DNA from: Panulirus ornatus
Taxonomy: Eukaryota; Arthropoda; Malacostraca; Decapoda; Palinuridae
DNA length: 64,000 nucleotides
Assembly (NCBI RefSeq): GCF_036320965.1
Contig: NC_092264.1
Location: 10,267,388 to 10,331,387 of the forward strand
Direction: 5' to 3'
A program made the position numbers and the translations under genes. This document shows positions 33,433 through 45,138 of this stretch, one piece after another. The notes under the pieces were generated by a model. It was not told where the DNA came from and ran no database searches. It saw nothing but the letters and a program-made list of their open reading frames with translations. Positions within the stretch are counted from its first letter, which is position 1. Every line of letters begins with the position of its first letter.

Positions 33433-34630
33433 ATAAAAACGAAAATGATGAATGCAAGTTATGGGACAGTGTGGAAGGAGTGGCATGGAAGGGAATGACT
33501 GACAATTATCAAGGAAGAGGGAAAAAGGATGTGCAATTGTGTTTCCACCAAGGGTACAAAGCATGGATGGAATGGATCAAGAATTGTGTGGGTGAAAGGA
33601 AAGATTAGAAATGTGAAGGGTTTGAGTGATTTGTGACACTGGATGAAAGGTTGAAATAAGCTGTTCTAGATGCTACAGTTATGGATGGATTCTTTGGAGA
33701 CTCTGACCATTTTGCACTTCTTGTTGGGGATAAGGATCAGGAAAAAGAAGAGGTGGGAAAGGAGGGTGAGTAAAAGTTCGATGGAAGTGCAGTAAATATG
33801 AGGATGCAGTCATTTGTGAATGTGGTGCTTAAAAGGTTTAAAAAAAGACTATCAAAGACTGTACAATTAGTAGTTTGATTCCAAATCATGAAATACAGTT
33901 ATAGAAAGGGAAATGCAAGGTGGATGGATAATATCAGAAATGCTGTGAAGAAAAAGGCACGTAGTAGATTGCTTGAAAGGAACATACCAGCAGAAGTTCA
34001 GTAAAGGAGGAGGGAAGAATATATAATATACAATATAATATAAATGGTATGTTAAGAAGCTGACACAGGGAAAGCAAAGAAACAGTAGATAAAAATTTGA
34101 AAGAAAGTTCAGAGAAAAGTTTTGGGAAAATATGAAAATATGCAAGGAGGAGAAAAAGGAAAGATGTGAATGTAAGAGTGGAAATACTAATGTGAGAAAT
34201 AAGGTTGGGGAGTTGCTAAATCAAAAGGATGAGGTGAAGGGAAGATGGAAAGAGTAATTTGAAGAACTGGTGAGTGTGGGGGAAAGTGATGCAGCATTCG
34301 TTACATGCATGGTATGGAGGAGGGAGGGTAGAGGATACAAGTGCAAGGGCCTTTAATTCTAATAACATGGGAAGTAAATGGGGTGATAATGAGGATTAAG
34401 GTAGGAAAGTCACCTGGAGTTTATTGGATTATGGTTGAATAGCTGAAGTATTGAGGAGAGAGTGTGATAGAGTGGATGCATTTGATATGTACTTTAGCAT
34501 GGAAACAGATGGTTGTGACAAAGGATTGGCTGAAAACTACAATCTTTCCTTTATTCAAAGGAAAATGTGATAAAGATGTATGTAGTAATTACATGGGAAT
34601 AAGTTTGTTAAGCTTACCAGGAAAAGTGTA
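33433..34630 (+). mobile_element. very old LINE fragment related to LINE-A
   Basis: Divergent plus-strand sequence. Traces of an endonuclease end (FFGDSDHFALLVGDKD at about 33690-33740), a basic linker (VGELLNQKDEVKGRWKE near 34205) and the start of an RT (FPLFKGKCDKDVCSNYMGIS then LLSLPGKVY, 34545-34630) are readable with frameshifts. The first 170 bases (33433-33605) have no clear match. The tRNA-SINE array cuts it off. Confidence 0.6.
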
Positions 34631-35513
34631 TGCCTCATACACAGGTGTCCTGGGTTCGATCCTGGCTGTTGGAGGTTTGTATGTTCTATGAAGGTGCGCA
34701 TTTCTATGCACTTTATTCGTATTCATATACCTCCACATTGTACAGTTAGGTTCGGTAAAATGCTATCAGCTGGCTATGTGCGTCTGTTGGGAAATAACCG
34801 GTACAGACCCCTTTGCTCACCACTGTGAGACCAAGGGTATTCGAGTACTTAGTATTTGAATAGTTGTTTCCTATTAGCCAGGCCCATAGCCTAGCGGTTA
34901 GCTTTCCTGCCTCTTACACACGGGTCCCGGGTTCGATCCTGGCTGTTGGAGGTTTGTATGTTCTATGAAGGTGCGCACTTCTATGCACTTTATTCATATT
35001 CATATACCTCCACATTGTACAGTTAGGTTTGGTAAAATGCTATCAGCTGGCTATGTGCGTCTGTTGGGAAATAACCAGTATAGACACCATTGCTCACCAT
35101 TGTGAGACAAAGGGTATTCGAGTACTTAGTATTCGAATAGTTGTTTCCTATTAGTCAGGCCCATAGCCTAGCGGTTAGTATTCCTGCCTCTTACACAGGG
35201 CTCTCGGGTTCGATCCTGGCTGCTGGAGGTTTGTATGTTCTATGAAGGTGCACGTTTCTATGCACTTTATTCGTATTCATATACCTCCGCATTGTACAGT
35301 TAAGTTCGGTAAAATGCTATCAGCTGGCTATGTGCATCTGTTGGGAAATAACCGGTATAGACCCCATTGCTCACCACTGAGACGAAGGGTATTCGAGTAC
35401 TTAGTATTCGAATAGTTGTTTCCTATTAGCCAGACCCATAGCCTAGCAGTTAGCATTCCTGCCTCTTACACAGGGGTCCCATGTTCAATCCTGGCTGTTG
35501 GAGGTTTGTATGT
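34631..35513 (+). mobile_element. tandem array of a tRNA-derived SINE
   Basis: Three and a bit head-to-tail units of 277, 277 and about 275 bp. Each has a tRNA-like head (34881-34945, 35158-35222 and 35433-35497, with a partial first head at 34631). The heads contain an A box (TAGCCTAGCGG) and a B box (GGTTCGATCC), the internal RNA polymerase III promoter elements. A common body follows (GGAGGTTTGTATGTTCTATG, TGCTATCAGCTGGCTATG, TATTCGAGTACTTAG). The anticodon-loop region CCTGCCTCTTACACAGG could be read as Lys-CTT or Val-TAC, so the parent tRNA is undecided. The fourth head has a mutated B box. A functional tRNA is unlikely because arm pairing is imperfect. Confidence 0.8.
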
Positions 35514-35600
35514 TGATACACGTATATAAATAAACACCCACATACGCACATATACGTATATATATCAACATATACATCCATATACATACACATATGCAGA
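35514..35600 (-). mobile_element. 3' UTR end of an old LINE-A (host of the next element)
   Basis: A microsatellite-like piece (ATACACGTATATAAATAAAC through CATACACATATGCAGA) matching the AT/ACAC part of the old LINE-A 3' UTR. It continues at 37893 after the insertion. The extreme 3' terminus is missing. Confidence 0.6.
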
Positions 35601-37891
35601 TTTTTTTTTTTTTTTTTATACTTTGTCGCTGTCTCCCGCGTTTGCGAGGTAGCGCAAGGAAACAGACGAAAGAAATGGCCCAACCCCCCCCCCATACACA
35701 TGTATATACATACGTCCACACACGCAAATATACATACCTACACAGCTTTCCATAGTTTACCCCAGACGCTTCACATGCCTTGATTCAATCCACTGACAGC
35801 ACGTCAACCCCGGTATACCACATCGCTCCAATTCACTCTATTCCTTGCCCTCCTTTCACCCTCCTGCATGTTCAGGCCCCGATCACACAAAATCTTTTTC
35901 ACTCCATCTTTCCACCTCCAATTTGGTCTCCCTCTTCTCCTCGTTCCCTCCACCTCCGACACATATATCCTCTTGGTCAATCTTTCCTCACTCATTCTCT
36001 CCATGTGCCCAAACCACTTCAAAACACCCTCTTCTGCTCTCTCAACCACGCTATTTTTATTTCCACATATCTCTCTTACCCTTACGTTACTCACTCGATC
36101 AAACCACCTCACACCACACATTGTCCTCAAACATCTCATTTCCAGCACATCCATCCTCCTGCGCACAACTCTATCCATAGCCCACGCCTCGCAACCATAC
36201 AACATTGTTGGAACCACTATTCCTTCAAACATACCCATTTTTGCTTTCCGAGATAATGTTCTCGACTTCCACACATTCTTCAAGGCCCCCAGAATTTTCG
36301 CCCCCTCCCCCACCCTATGATCCACTTCCGCTTCCATGGTTCCATCCGCTGCCAGATCCACTCCCAGATATCTAAAACACTTCACTTCCTCCAGTTTTTC
36401 TCCATTCAAACTCACCTCCCAATTGACTTGACCCTCAACCCTACTGTACCTAATAACCTTGCTCTTATTCACATTTACTCTTAACTTTCTTCTTCCACAC
36501 ACTTTACCAAACTCAGTCACCAGCTTCTGCAGTTTCTCACATGAATCAGCCACCAGCGCTGTATCATCAGCGAACAACAACTGACTCACTTCCCAAGCTC
36601 TCTCATCCCCAACAGACTTCATACTTGCCCCTCTTTCCAAAACTCTTGCATTTACCTCCCTAACAACCCCATCCATAAACAAATTAAACAACCATGGAGA
36701 CATCACACACCCCTGCCGCAAACCTACATTCACTGAGAACCAATCACTTTCCTCTCTTCCTACACGTACACATGCCTTACATCCTCGATAAAAACTTTTC
36801 ACTGCTTCTAATAACTTTCCTCCCACACCATATATTCTTAATACCTTCCACAGAGCATCTCTATCAACTCTATCATATGCCTTCTCCAGATCCATAAATG
36901 CTACATACAAATCCATTTGCTTTTCTAAGTATTTCTCACATACATTCTTCAAAGCAAACACCTGATCCACACATCCTCTACCACTTCTGAAACCACACTG
37001 CTCTTCCCCAATCTGATGCTCTGTACATGCCTTCACCCTCTCAATCAATACCCTCCCATATAATTTACCAGGAATACTCAACAAACTTATACCTCTGTAA
37101 TTTGAGCACTCACTCTTATCCCCTTTGCCTTTGTACAATGGCACTATGCACGCATTCCGCCAATCCTCAGGCACCTCACCATGAGTCATACATACATTAA
37201 ATAACCTTACCAACCAGTCAACAATACAGTCACCCCCTTTTTTAATAAATTCCACTGCAATACCATCCAAACCTGCTGCCTTGCCGGCTTTCATCTTCCG
37301 CAAAGCTTTCACCACCTCTTCTCTGTTTACCAAATCATTTTCCCTAACCCTCTCACTTTGCACACCACCTCGACCAAAACACCCTATATCTGCCACTCTA
37401 TCATCAAACACATTCAACAAACCTTCAAAATACTCACTCCATCTCCTTCTCACATCACCACTACTTGTTATCACCTCCCCATTTGCGCCCTTCACTGAAG
37501 TTCCCATTTGCTCCCTTGTCTTACGCACTTTATTTACCTCCTTCCAGAACATCTTTTTATTCTCCCTAAAATTTAATGATACTCTCTCACCCCAACTCTC
37601 ATTTGCCCTTTTTTTCACCTCTTGCACCTTTCTCTTGACCTCCTGTCTCTTTCTTTTATACATCTCCCACTCAATTGCATTTTTTCCCTGCAAAAATCGT
37701 CCAAATGCCTCTCTCTTCTCTTTCACTAATACTCTTACTTCTTCATCCCACCACTCACTACCCTTTCTAATCAACCCACCTCCCACTCTTCTCATGCCAC
37801 AAGCATCTTTTGCGCAATCCATCACTGATTCCCTAAATACATCCCATTCCTCCCCCACTCCCCTTGCTTCCATTGTTCTCACCTTTTTCCA
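35601..37891 (-). mobile_element. young LINE-A, 5'-truncated, with intact 692-codon RT frame
   Basis: Minus strand: T tract, TACTTTGTCGCTGTCTCCCG and the short young 3' UTR at the left, then one uninterrupted frame from 37882 to 35804. It starts at the linker (VRTMEARGVGEEWDVFRESV) and includes RT blocks NYRGISLLSIPGKLYGRV, MDLEKAYDRVDRDALWKVL, GLRQGCVMSPWLFNLFMD and LLFADDTALVADS (catalytic FADD). The C-terminus reads LKWFGHMERMSEERLTKR and NWSDVVYRG. The endonuclease is absent through 5' truncation, so this copy is not autonomous. ATATGCAGA flanks it (35592-35600 and 37893-37901). The initiating codon given by the frame is internal to the parental ORF. The lack of any stop implies very recent insertion. 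Confidence 0.93.
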
Positions 37892-37892
37892 G

Positions 37893-39655
37893 ATATGCAG
37901 ATATTACATACATACACAAGTACATATTCTTACTTGCTTGCCTTCATCCATTCCCAGCACTACTCCACCCCACAGGAAACAGTGAGGTAGCGAAAGGAAA
38001 ACAAACAAAAAAGGCCACATACGTTCACATTCAGTCTCTAGCTCTCATGTATAATGCACCGAAAACCCAGACATTTCACATGCCCTGGTTCAGTCCATTG
38101 ACAGCACGTTGACCCCGGTATACAACATCATTCCAATTTACTCTATTTCTTGCAAGCCTCTCCCCCTCCTGTATGTTCAGGCCCCAATTGCTCAATATCT
38201 TTATCTCTCTATGTTTCCACCTCCAATTTGGTCCCCTGTTTCTCCTTGTTCCCTCCACCTCTGACACACATATCTTCTTTGTCAACCTTTCCTCACTCAT
38301 TCTCTCCATATGTCCAAACCATTTCAACACACCCTCTTCTGCTCTCTCAACTACACACTTTATATTTCCACACATCTCTCTTACCCTTTCATTACTTAAT
38401 CAAATCACCTCACATCATATAATGTCCTCAAACATTGAATTTCCAACAAATTCACGCTCCTCTGGACAACCCTATCTATAGCCTATGCCTCGCAACCTTA
38501 TACTATTGTTGGAACTACTATTACTTCAAACATACTCGTTTTAGCTCTCTAGGATAACATTATCTCTTTTCACACATTCTTCATCACTCCCAGAACCTTC
38601 GCTCCCTCTCCTACCCTATGATTTACTTCCGCTTCCATGGATCCATTTGCTGCTAAGTCCACTTCCAGATATCTAAAAAAACTTTCCTTTCTCCAATTTT
38701 TCTCCATTCAAACTTACATCCTAATTTACTTGTTCCTCAACCCAGCTGAACCTCATAACCTTGCTCTTATTCACAATTATTCTCAACTTTATCCTTTCAC
38801 ACACTTTTCCAAACTCAGTCACCAACTTGTGCAGTTTCTCACTTGAATCAGCCACCAGTGCTGCATTATCAGCGAACAGCAACTGACATTTCCTAAACCC
38901 TCTCATTCCAAATAGACTGCATTCTTGACCCCTCTCCAAAGCTCTTAGATTTACCTCCCTAACCACCCCATCCATAAACAAATTCAACAACCATGGAGAC
39001 ATCACATACACCTGCCTCAGACAGACCTTCACTGGGAACCAGTCACTCTCCTCTCTTCCTACTCATACACATGCCTTACATCCATGATAAAAACTTTTCA
39101 CTACTTCCAGCAGCTTACCTCCCACACCATATACTCTTAAGGCCTTCCACAAAGCATCTCTATCAACCCTATCATATGCCTTCTTTATATCCATTAATGC
39201 TATATGCAAATCCCTCTGTTTTTCTAAGTATTTCTTAAACACGTTCTTCAAAGCAAACACCTGATCCACATATCCTCTACCACTTCTGAAACCACACTGC
39301 TCCTCCCCAATCTGATGCTCTGTACATGCCTTCACCCTCTAAATCAATACCCTACCATACAATTTCTCAGGGATACTCAATGAACTTATGCCTCTGTAGT
39401 TTGAGCACTCACCTTTATCCCCTTTGCCTTTGTACAATTGCACCACATATGCATTCTGCTAATCCTCAGGCACTTCACCATGATCCATACATACTTTAAA
39501 TATCCTTACCAACCAATCAACAACACAGTCATCCCCCTTGATAAATTCAACTGCAACAACCTGCAGCCTTACCGGATTTCATCTTCTGCAAGGCTTTCAC
39601 TCTCTTCTCTCTTAACCAAACCATTCTCCCTGACCTTTCCACTTAAAAGACATGG
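37893..39655 (-). mobile_element. old LINE-A copy, RT part (host)
   Basis: Continuation of the old element at 35514-35600: UTR (37900-38100), then minus-strand RT in pieces: ERMSEERLTKKICVSEVEGT near 38290, LLFADNAALVADSSEKLH near 38860 (FADD changed to FADN), and MKACTEHQIGEEQCGFRSGR near 39300. It ends around the GGDDCVVDWLVRIF region (about 39520-39655). The altered catalytic motif and frameshifts show it is dead. Confidence 0.86.
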
Positions 39656-39786
39656 AGGGAAAATTCTTTAATACCCTTTAATTCTTTACCCTTTAGCCTT
39701 TAATATTTACCTATTATACAGTAGCATGAAAAGGCTTTATTGGAAGTTAATTTTCTGAAGAGTACAGTATACACACAGTATAGGGG

Positions 39787-40975
39787 TCATTACACAACAA
39801 CAGGGTTACATTCATGATGATCAGTCATTATAGCACAATGTCGTTCTATGATAAAAACTTCTGACTGCTTCTAGCAGCTTTCCTCCCACACTGTAAATTC
39901 ATTAAGACCTTTCATACAGGGGTCAACACACAACAGGGTTACATTCATGATGATCAGTCATTATAAAGCAATGTCATTGTTTGATTAAAAACTTCTGACT
40001 GCTTCTAACTGCTTTCCTCCCACACTGTAAATTCATTAAGACCTTCCACAAGGCAACTCTTTTAACCCTATCATAGGCTTTTACTAGATTCATAAATGTC
40101 ACATGCAAACCATCTGTTCCTCTAAGTATTTCTCACACATATTCTTTAACTCTACCACTTCTGAAACCACAATGTCCCTCCCAAATCTGATGCTCTGTTC
40201 ACACCTTAACTCTCTCAATCACTACCTTTCCATACTACGTATCAGGCAAACTTAACAAAACTTATACCTCAGTAGTCCAAACACTCGCCTTTATCCCCAC
40301 TGCCTTTATAGATTGGAAAAATACATGCATTCTGCCAATAATCAGGCACTTCATCATGATCCATGTATACACTCAAAATTCTGACTAGCCAGTCAACAAC
40401 AGAGTGACTCCCTTTCTTTACAAAGTCAACACCAATACCATCCATTCCAGCTAACTTGCCACATTTCATCCTTCATAATTACCCTCTTTCTTAATAAATT
40501 CAACAGCAATACCATCCATCCAGCCGCCTTGCCACATTTCATTGTTCATAAGGCTTTCACCACCTTTTCTCTCTTCCCAAGACCATTCTCCATGACTCTC
40601 TCACTTTGCATATCAATCCGACCCAAACACCCTACATCTGCCACCCTAACATCAAACATTCAACAGACCTTTAAAATACTTACACCACCTCTCCCTTCAC
40701 TTCATCTCTACCTGTTACCACTTCCAATTTTCCCCCTATACTAATGTTATTATCTGTTCTCTTGTCTTTTGCACATTGTTAACCTCCTTCCAAAACATTT
40801 CATTCTCCCCAAAGTTTACTGATACTTGCTCACCCCAACTCTCAATTGCCCTCTCAACATTTGAACCTTCCTCTTGATCTCCTTCCATTTTCTCTTATAC
40901 ATCCCCAGTATTTGGCACTCCTTCCCTGTAAGTACTATCCAAATGCCTCCCTCTCACACATTCCCACATTAGAGC
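39787..40975 (-). mobile_element. very old LINE-A-like fragment
   Basis: Minus-strand remnants of RT and linker: IGVDFVKKGSHSVVDWLVRI and CIFPIYKGSGDKGE at 40269-40450, and KAFMNNEMWQGGW-like decay upstream. It carries a tandem duplication of about 130 bases at 39787-40045. The GIAVEF/GIGVDF region also appears twice (40390-40470 and 40480-40560). No intact frame. Confidence 0.65.
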
Positions 40976-41297
40976 CTGTAAATATTTATCCTGTGTGATT
41001 CTGCTGCCAGTGTGGGGGAGGAGGGCTCAGGTAGTAGAGTAAAGGCCCCTCTCATCATCCCAACAAATTTAAGGCATACTTCTCTGACTACACTTTATAG
41101 TAAGATTGCCACCAGTGAGAAGGAGGGCTCAGGTGGTAGTATAGTGGCCCCTTCCAATACACTCAGCCCACTTAAGTAATATCCCACCAACTATCCTTGG
41201 AGCAACCCATTAGGTAGTAGGCTGCTGACAGTAGCCACCAAGGGTGGTACTACTGTCCTGACTGAGGAGCGTTAAAGTGGTGCCTGGAGCCATCTTA
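40976..41297 (+). mobile_element. 5' untranslated part of jockey-like LINE-J
   Basis: Contains repeated GAGGAGGGCTCAGGTAGTAG / AAGGAGGGCTCAGGTGGTAG modules with GGCCCCT motifs. The same module occurs at 42508-42545 inside LINE-J, so this looks like the repeated leader of that element, separated by the Tigger insertion. It ends at the TA target site (41298-41299). Confidence 0.5.
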
Positions 41298-41299
41298 TA

Positions 41300-42225
41300 C
41301 AGGTGTTCCCCGATTTATGATGGGTTGCGTTACGATAAACCCATCATAAGTTGAAAATATAAGTCAAAAATACATTCAATAAAGTACATCTAACCTACCA
41401 AACATCATAGCCTAGCCTAGCATACCTTAAACCTTCTTAGAAAAATCATATTTCTCATCTACAATTATCATAAGCAGCTCTTCCTTAAAAGCTTTAACAC
41501 CTTCAGTATCAGCACTTGCTGCCTCACCACTAATCTTTACAATATGAAAATTATGATGCCTTTGAAGCATTGGAACCACCCATGACTTCATGTAGACATT
41601 GCATATATGCAGGATCATTAGTATACCATTTCAGCATATCAAAAAATCCTCTTGCCTTGGTCTGGATCGTCAATTGGCTAAGTGGTATGTGCTGCATCTG
41701 GTCTTACATCAACGTGACAAGTAGTTTTTCCATATCATCAACATGTCCAGCTCTTTTCTTCATGATGACAGTGGATTTAACCAATGCTGAAGATTTCACT
41801 GCATCACTGATTCATTTCTTACCCTTTAAGATGGTCCTAACTCACATGTGATGGCCATTACTGACTTGCTACCTTCATGCAGGGCAATTATCTTTAATTT
41901 CATCTCAAGAGTAATTGCCTTCCTCTTCTCACCTGAGGTAGGAGACACAGATGGGCAATTTGTAAACATGATGGGATGCAAAAACACAAAACACAAAATA
42001 AAAAAAAGAAGAAAAAAACGCTTGCAACACTGAGTGTAAACAGTAACAGTTGTTTACACACGTGATCGCGCGGCTGACTGAAAACTGTGTCTCGCTGCCA
42101 CTGCACAGCATCATGAGAGAGTATCATACTGGGAAAAGATCAAAATTCAAAGCATGGTTTCTACTGAATGCATATTGCTATCGTACCATTGTAAAGTCGA
42201 AAGATCATAAGTCAGGAAGCACCTA
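41300..42225 (-). mobile_element. Tigger (pogo/Tc1-mariner) DNA transposon, internally deleted
   Basis: 926 bp between inverted ends: CAGGTGTTCCCCGATTTATG at the left, and GTCAGGAAGCACCTA at the right. TA flanks both sides (41298-41299 and 42226-42227). The minus strand carries a decayed Tigger transposase N-terminus: SGEKRKAITLEMKLKIIALH (the CENP-B-type helix-turn-helix start) near 41940, and HNFHIVKISGEAASADTEGV near 41500. It is followed by FKEELLMIIVDEKYDFSKKV and stop. The catalytic DDE domain is absent. Subterminal sequence such as GCATGGTTTCTACTGAATGC resembles what I remember of the mammalian MER2/Tigger ends. Confidence 0.82.
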
Positions 42226-45138
42226 TACTCTCGATGTTAGGATTGTTGGTCTCACACTCTCGATGTTAGGATTGCTGGTCTTACACTCTCCATGCTAGGA
42301 ATGCTGGTCTTACTTTCTCCTGACAAGCACCATACACCTACTCACACATTGCTTATTTCTTTTTTACAGAAGAATTCCTCGAACTCCTATCAACTCGCAC
42401 AGTTTTAAGTATTATCATGACAGGGTCCACCAAATCTATGGGCCCCAGTCCCTGGTACCATGGGGTGCTAAGAATCTCCGGGTTTCCATCTGACTCCACT
42501 GCCAACAAGAGGGAGGGCTCTAGAAGCAGTAGTAGTGGCCCCTCTCATGACCTTTCCCTCTCTGTTAGACCTTCCTCTTTTTCTGTTCATTCACTGTACT
42601 AACATTCGTTGTCTCACTAGTAACCAATCCTCTGTTGAACACCATGTCAGGGACCTTTGCTGATATCTTACTTCCCTCTGAGACACAGGTGTCTAATAAT
42701 GTTCTCACAAGTTCCTATTCACATCCAACTATAGTCACACATGATTCCAGTTAAAAGTTGGTGTTTGTGTATATTCCAACATCAACACACCTGTTGCATG
42801 CCTCAAGGACAGTGAGTCCCCAAACTCTGATGTTATGAGGCTCAAGGTCTGTCTCCAAACTACCGCACTTTTCCTCTGTTTCCCCAACTGCTCTCCTAAT
42901 TCTTCAAATCTTATATCTTTCTTCGACTATCTAAACTCCTGCCATGAGAAGTTAACATCCTCTCACCTGCAAGACCAGATTCTCTACCTCTGGGATTTCA
43001 ATTTTCATCAGAGGGAACGGTTGAATTCCTCCCATACAGGTGGTAGAGGGATTGCAGTCCTTACATTCTCCAATCTTAATGATTTAGAGAAATCATCTCC
43101 ACCCTCCTGACTGCTGAGACCACTCTCCTAATATTCTGGATCTGTTTTTTACATCTAGTCCAAATTCCCTTCCAGCAGCCCCTTGTAAGTGTAAATACTG
43201 GCACCTCAACAAAGTTGATTGGAGTAATGTATGTTACTTCTGTCTCCGCCAAATGCATGAGAGAGGTTATTCTTGTGGAAATGGAAGTATTTATCCCCTC
43301 TTCCTCCAACACGATCTCTTCATTCAATCCATGTTTCAACCGTTCCTGTTATGAGGCCATTAAGATAAAGGATCAGGGATACTGGGCTTGAATAAACTCT
43401 CCTTCCTCTGACTCCCATTCAGCTTCTATCACTGCCCACAATCACTGCAAGCACGTTATTCATGAGACAAAGCATTATTTTTTCAAAGGAAGTGCGATAA
43501 CCTCTCCTCATCATCACCTGATAGGTCTTTCTGGTCTTTACCTATGGGCACCTCCAACAACTTCTGTTGCTCTACCTTTCCTGCACTTTCCCATTCTGAC
43601 GGTACTGAAGCTGTCTCTTCCATAGACAAAGCAAATCTCTTGGGTTCACTTTTCTCCTCTAACTCCACCTAGAGTAACTCTATAACATTCTTTCACCCCT
43701 GATACTCCTCTTACTAATGCTATGCCCCTCCCTGTACTCTCTTTTTGGACTGTTCAGAAAGCACTTCTCTGGACACAAGCAAGTTTATGGTCCCAATAGC
43801 ATCCATCGTCTGTTCCATTTCTGCTTAAAAACCAAGACTTTTCCTTCTTGGAAGCAAGGATTGATACATCCCATCCCTAAGAAGGGTAATTGATCTGACC
43901 CCTCTAACTATCATCCTATTGTTTTAACAACTACTATTTCCAAAGTCTTTGAATCCCTCCTCAACTCCCATATCCTTAGACACCTTAAAAATCACATTCT
44001 TTTCACTGATCACTGGCATGGTTTATGAAAAGCAAAATCCATTGGTGATATTCTTTCTTATCTTAATAATGTCTGGTCATCATCCTTGAAAAATTTTGTG
44101 GAGTCATGTGCAGTTGTCCTTGACACAACCAAAGCTTCTGACAGTGTGGCACTGGGGGTCTCATCTCTCAGCTTACCTATTTTGTCTTCCCTCCCTCATT
44201 TTGCTCCATATCTACCTTCCTCTACAGCCAGTCTATCTCTGTGGTTGTTGATGGATCAGCCTCTCCCTTCTTTTCCATCAACAGCAGTGTCCCTCAAGGT
44301 TGCCATGTCCCCTACACTTTTCTCCTTTTTTTTCAAGTTTCCTCTCCTCCACAAATAATCAAATGCACTCATACGCCAACAACTCTAACACTGCATTCAT
44401 GCACATCCTTCAATTCTGCTCCTCTTCGATCAGCATCTCGTCTTGACACAGCTTCCTCAATAAATTTACTCAGTCTTGGACAGTATATCTCAGTGGGGTA
44501 GATGAAATATAGCTAAGTTTAATGCCTCCAAGACCTAGTTTCTACTCATCTCTCTATCAAAAACTCCTCACAGCTCTTGATTCTCCTTTGACAGGTCTGT
44601 AATTCCACCTCTTGACTCAATGCACATACTTGGTATTACTGTAACATCCAATCTTTCTTGGAAACATTACATTACAGGAACAGTTACTCTGGGCGTGGTT
44701 CTAGCCCTGTATCCTTACTTGACAAAGTTGAGTTGAAAGTGGTCTGACTTATAATCTGTCCCAGGGTAAATTCCAAACTTGATCCTCTTGCCCAATGCTG
44801 CAATGTTGGTTTACTTTCCCTCTTTTATAGGTATTACATAAGTTTTTGTTCAGGAGAGCTGGCTGTTTGTGTGCCTCCACCACTCGCTATACCATGCAAT
44901 ACTTGGCAAGCTGTTGCATCACATGATTACTGTGTGGCCATCAGCAACTCAAGGGTGGACTGTTTTGATAACTGCTTCTTTCCCAGCATGTCGAAGCTTT
45001 GGAACTCTACCCTCTCACATCTTTCCCAATAGCTATAACCTGGCACATTTCAAAAGACAGACTCTTCACTTCCTCCAAAATTCATAAATACTTTCCCATC
45101 TGTTCTTTTTTCTTTTCATAATTCCCTCTCTATCTCAA
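42226..45138 (+). mobile_element. jockey-like LINE-J, decayed
   Basis: Plus-strand non-LTR element with all domains in broken frames. It has a leader with three CACTCTCGATGTTAGGATTG-type repeats (42228-42320), a GPSPWYHGVLRISGFPSDS segment (42447-42500), and an endonuclease end (ILDLFFTSSPNS at about 43130, then KYWHLNKVDWSNVCYF). The RT shows HPIPKKGN, SNYHPIVLTTTISKVFESLL (43910-43960), LDTTKASDSV, GSASPFFSINSSVPQGCHVP (44250-44310) and YADD replaced by YANNSN near 44370. A typical C-terminus follows (SRSFGTLPSHIFPNSYNLAHFKR, 44990-45050). Many stops are present. It lies between Tigger and a LINE-A 5' end. Confidence 0.78.

Noticed and set aside
34881..34945. Functional tRNA gene
   Set aside because: A and B boxes are good, but the T stem and anticodon stem contain mismatches, the same head recurs every 277 bp with the same body, and no terminator T run follows at the proper place. 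A SINE head fits better.
37281..37985. Open plus-strand frames of 230-240 codons over the linker region (also 47566-48279 and 31471-32328 on minus)
   Set aside because: Antisense of the basic LINE-A linker. Composition and recurrence follow the sense ORF, and no protein family is recognisable.
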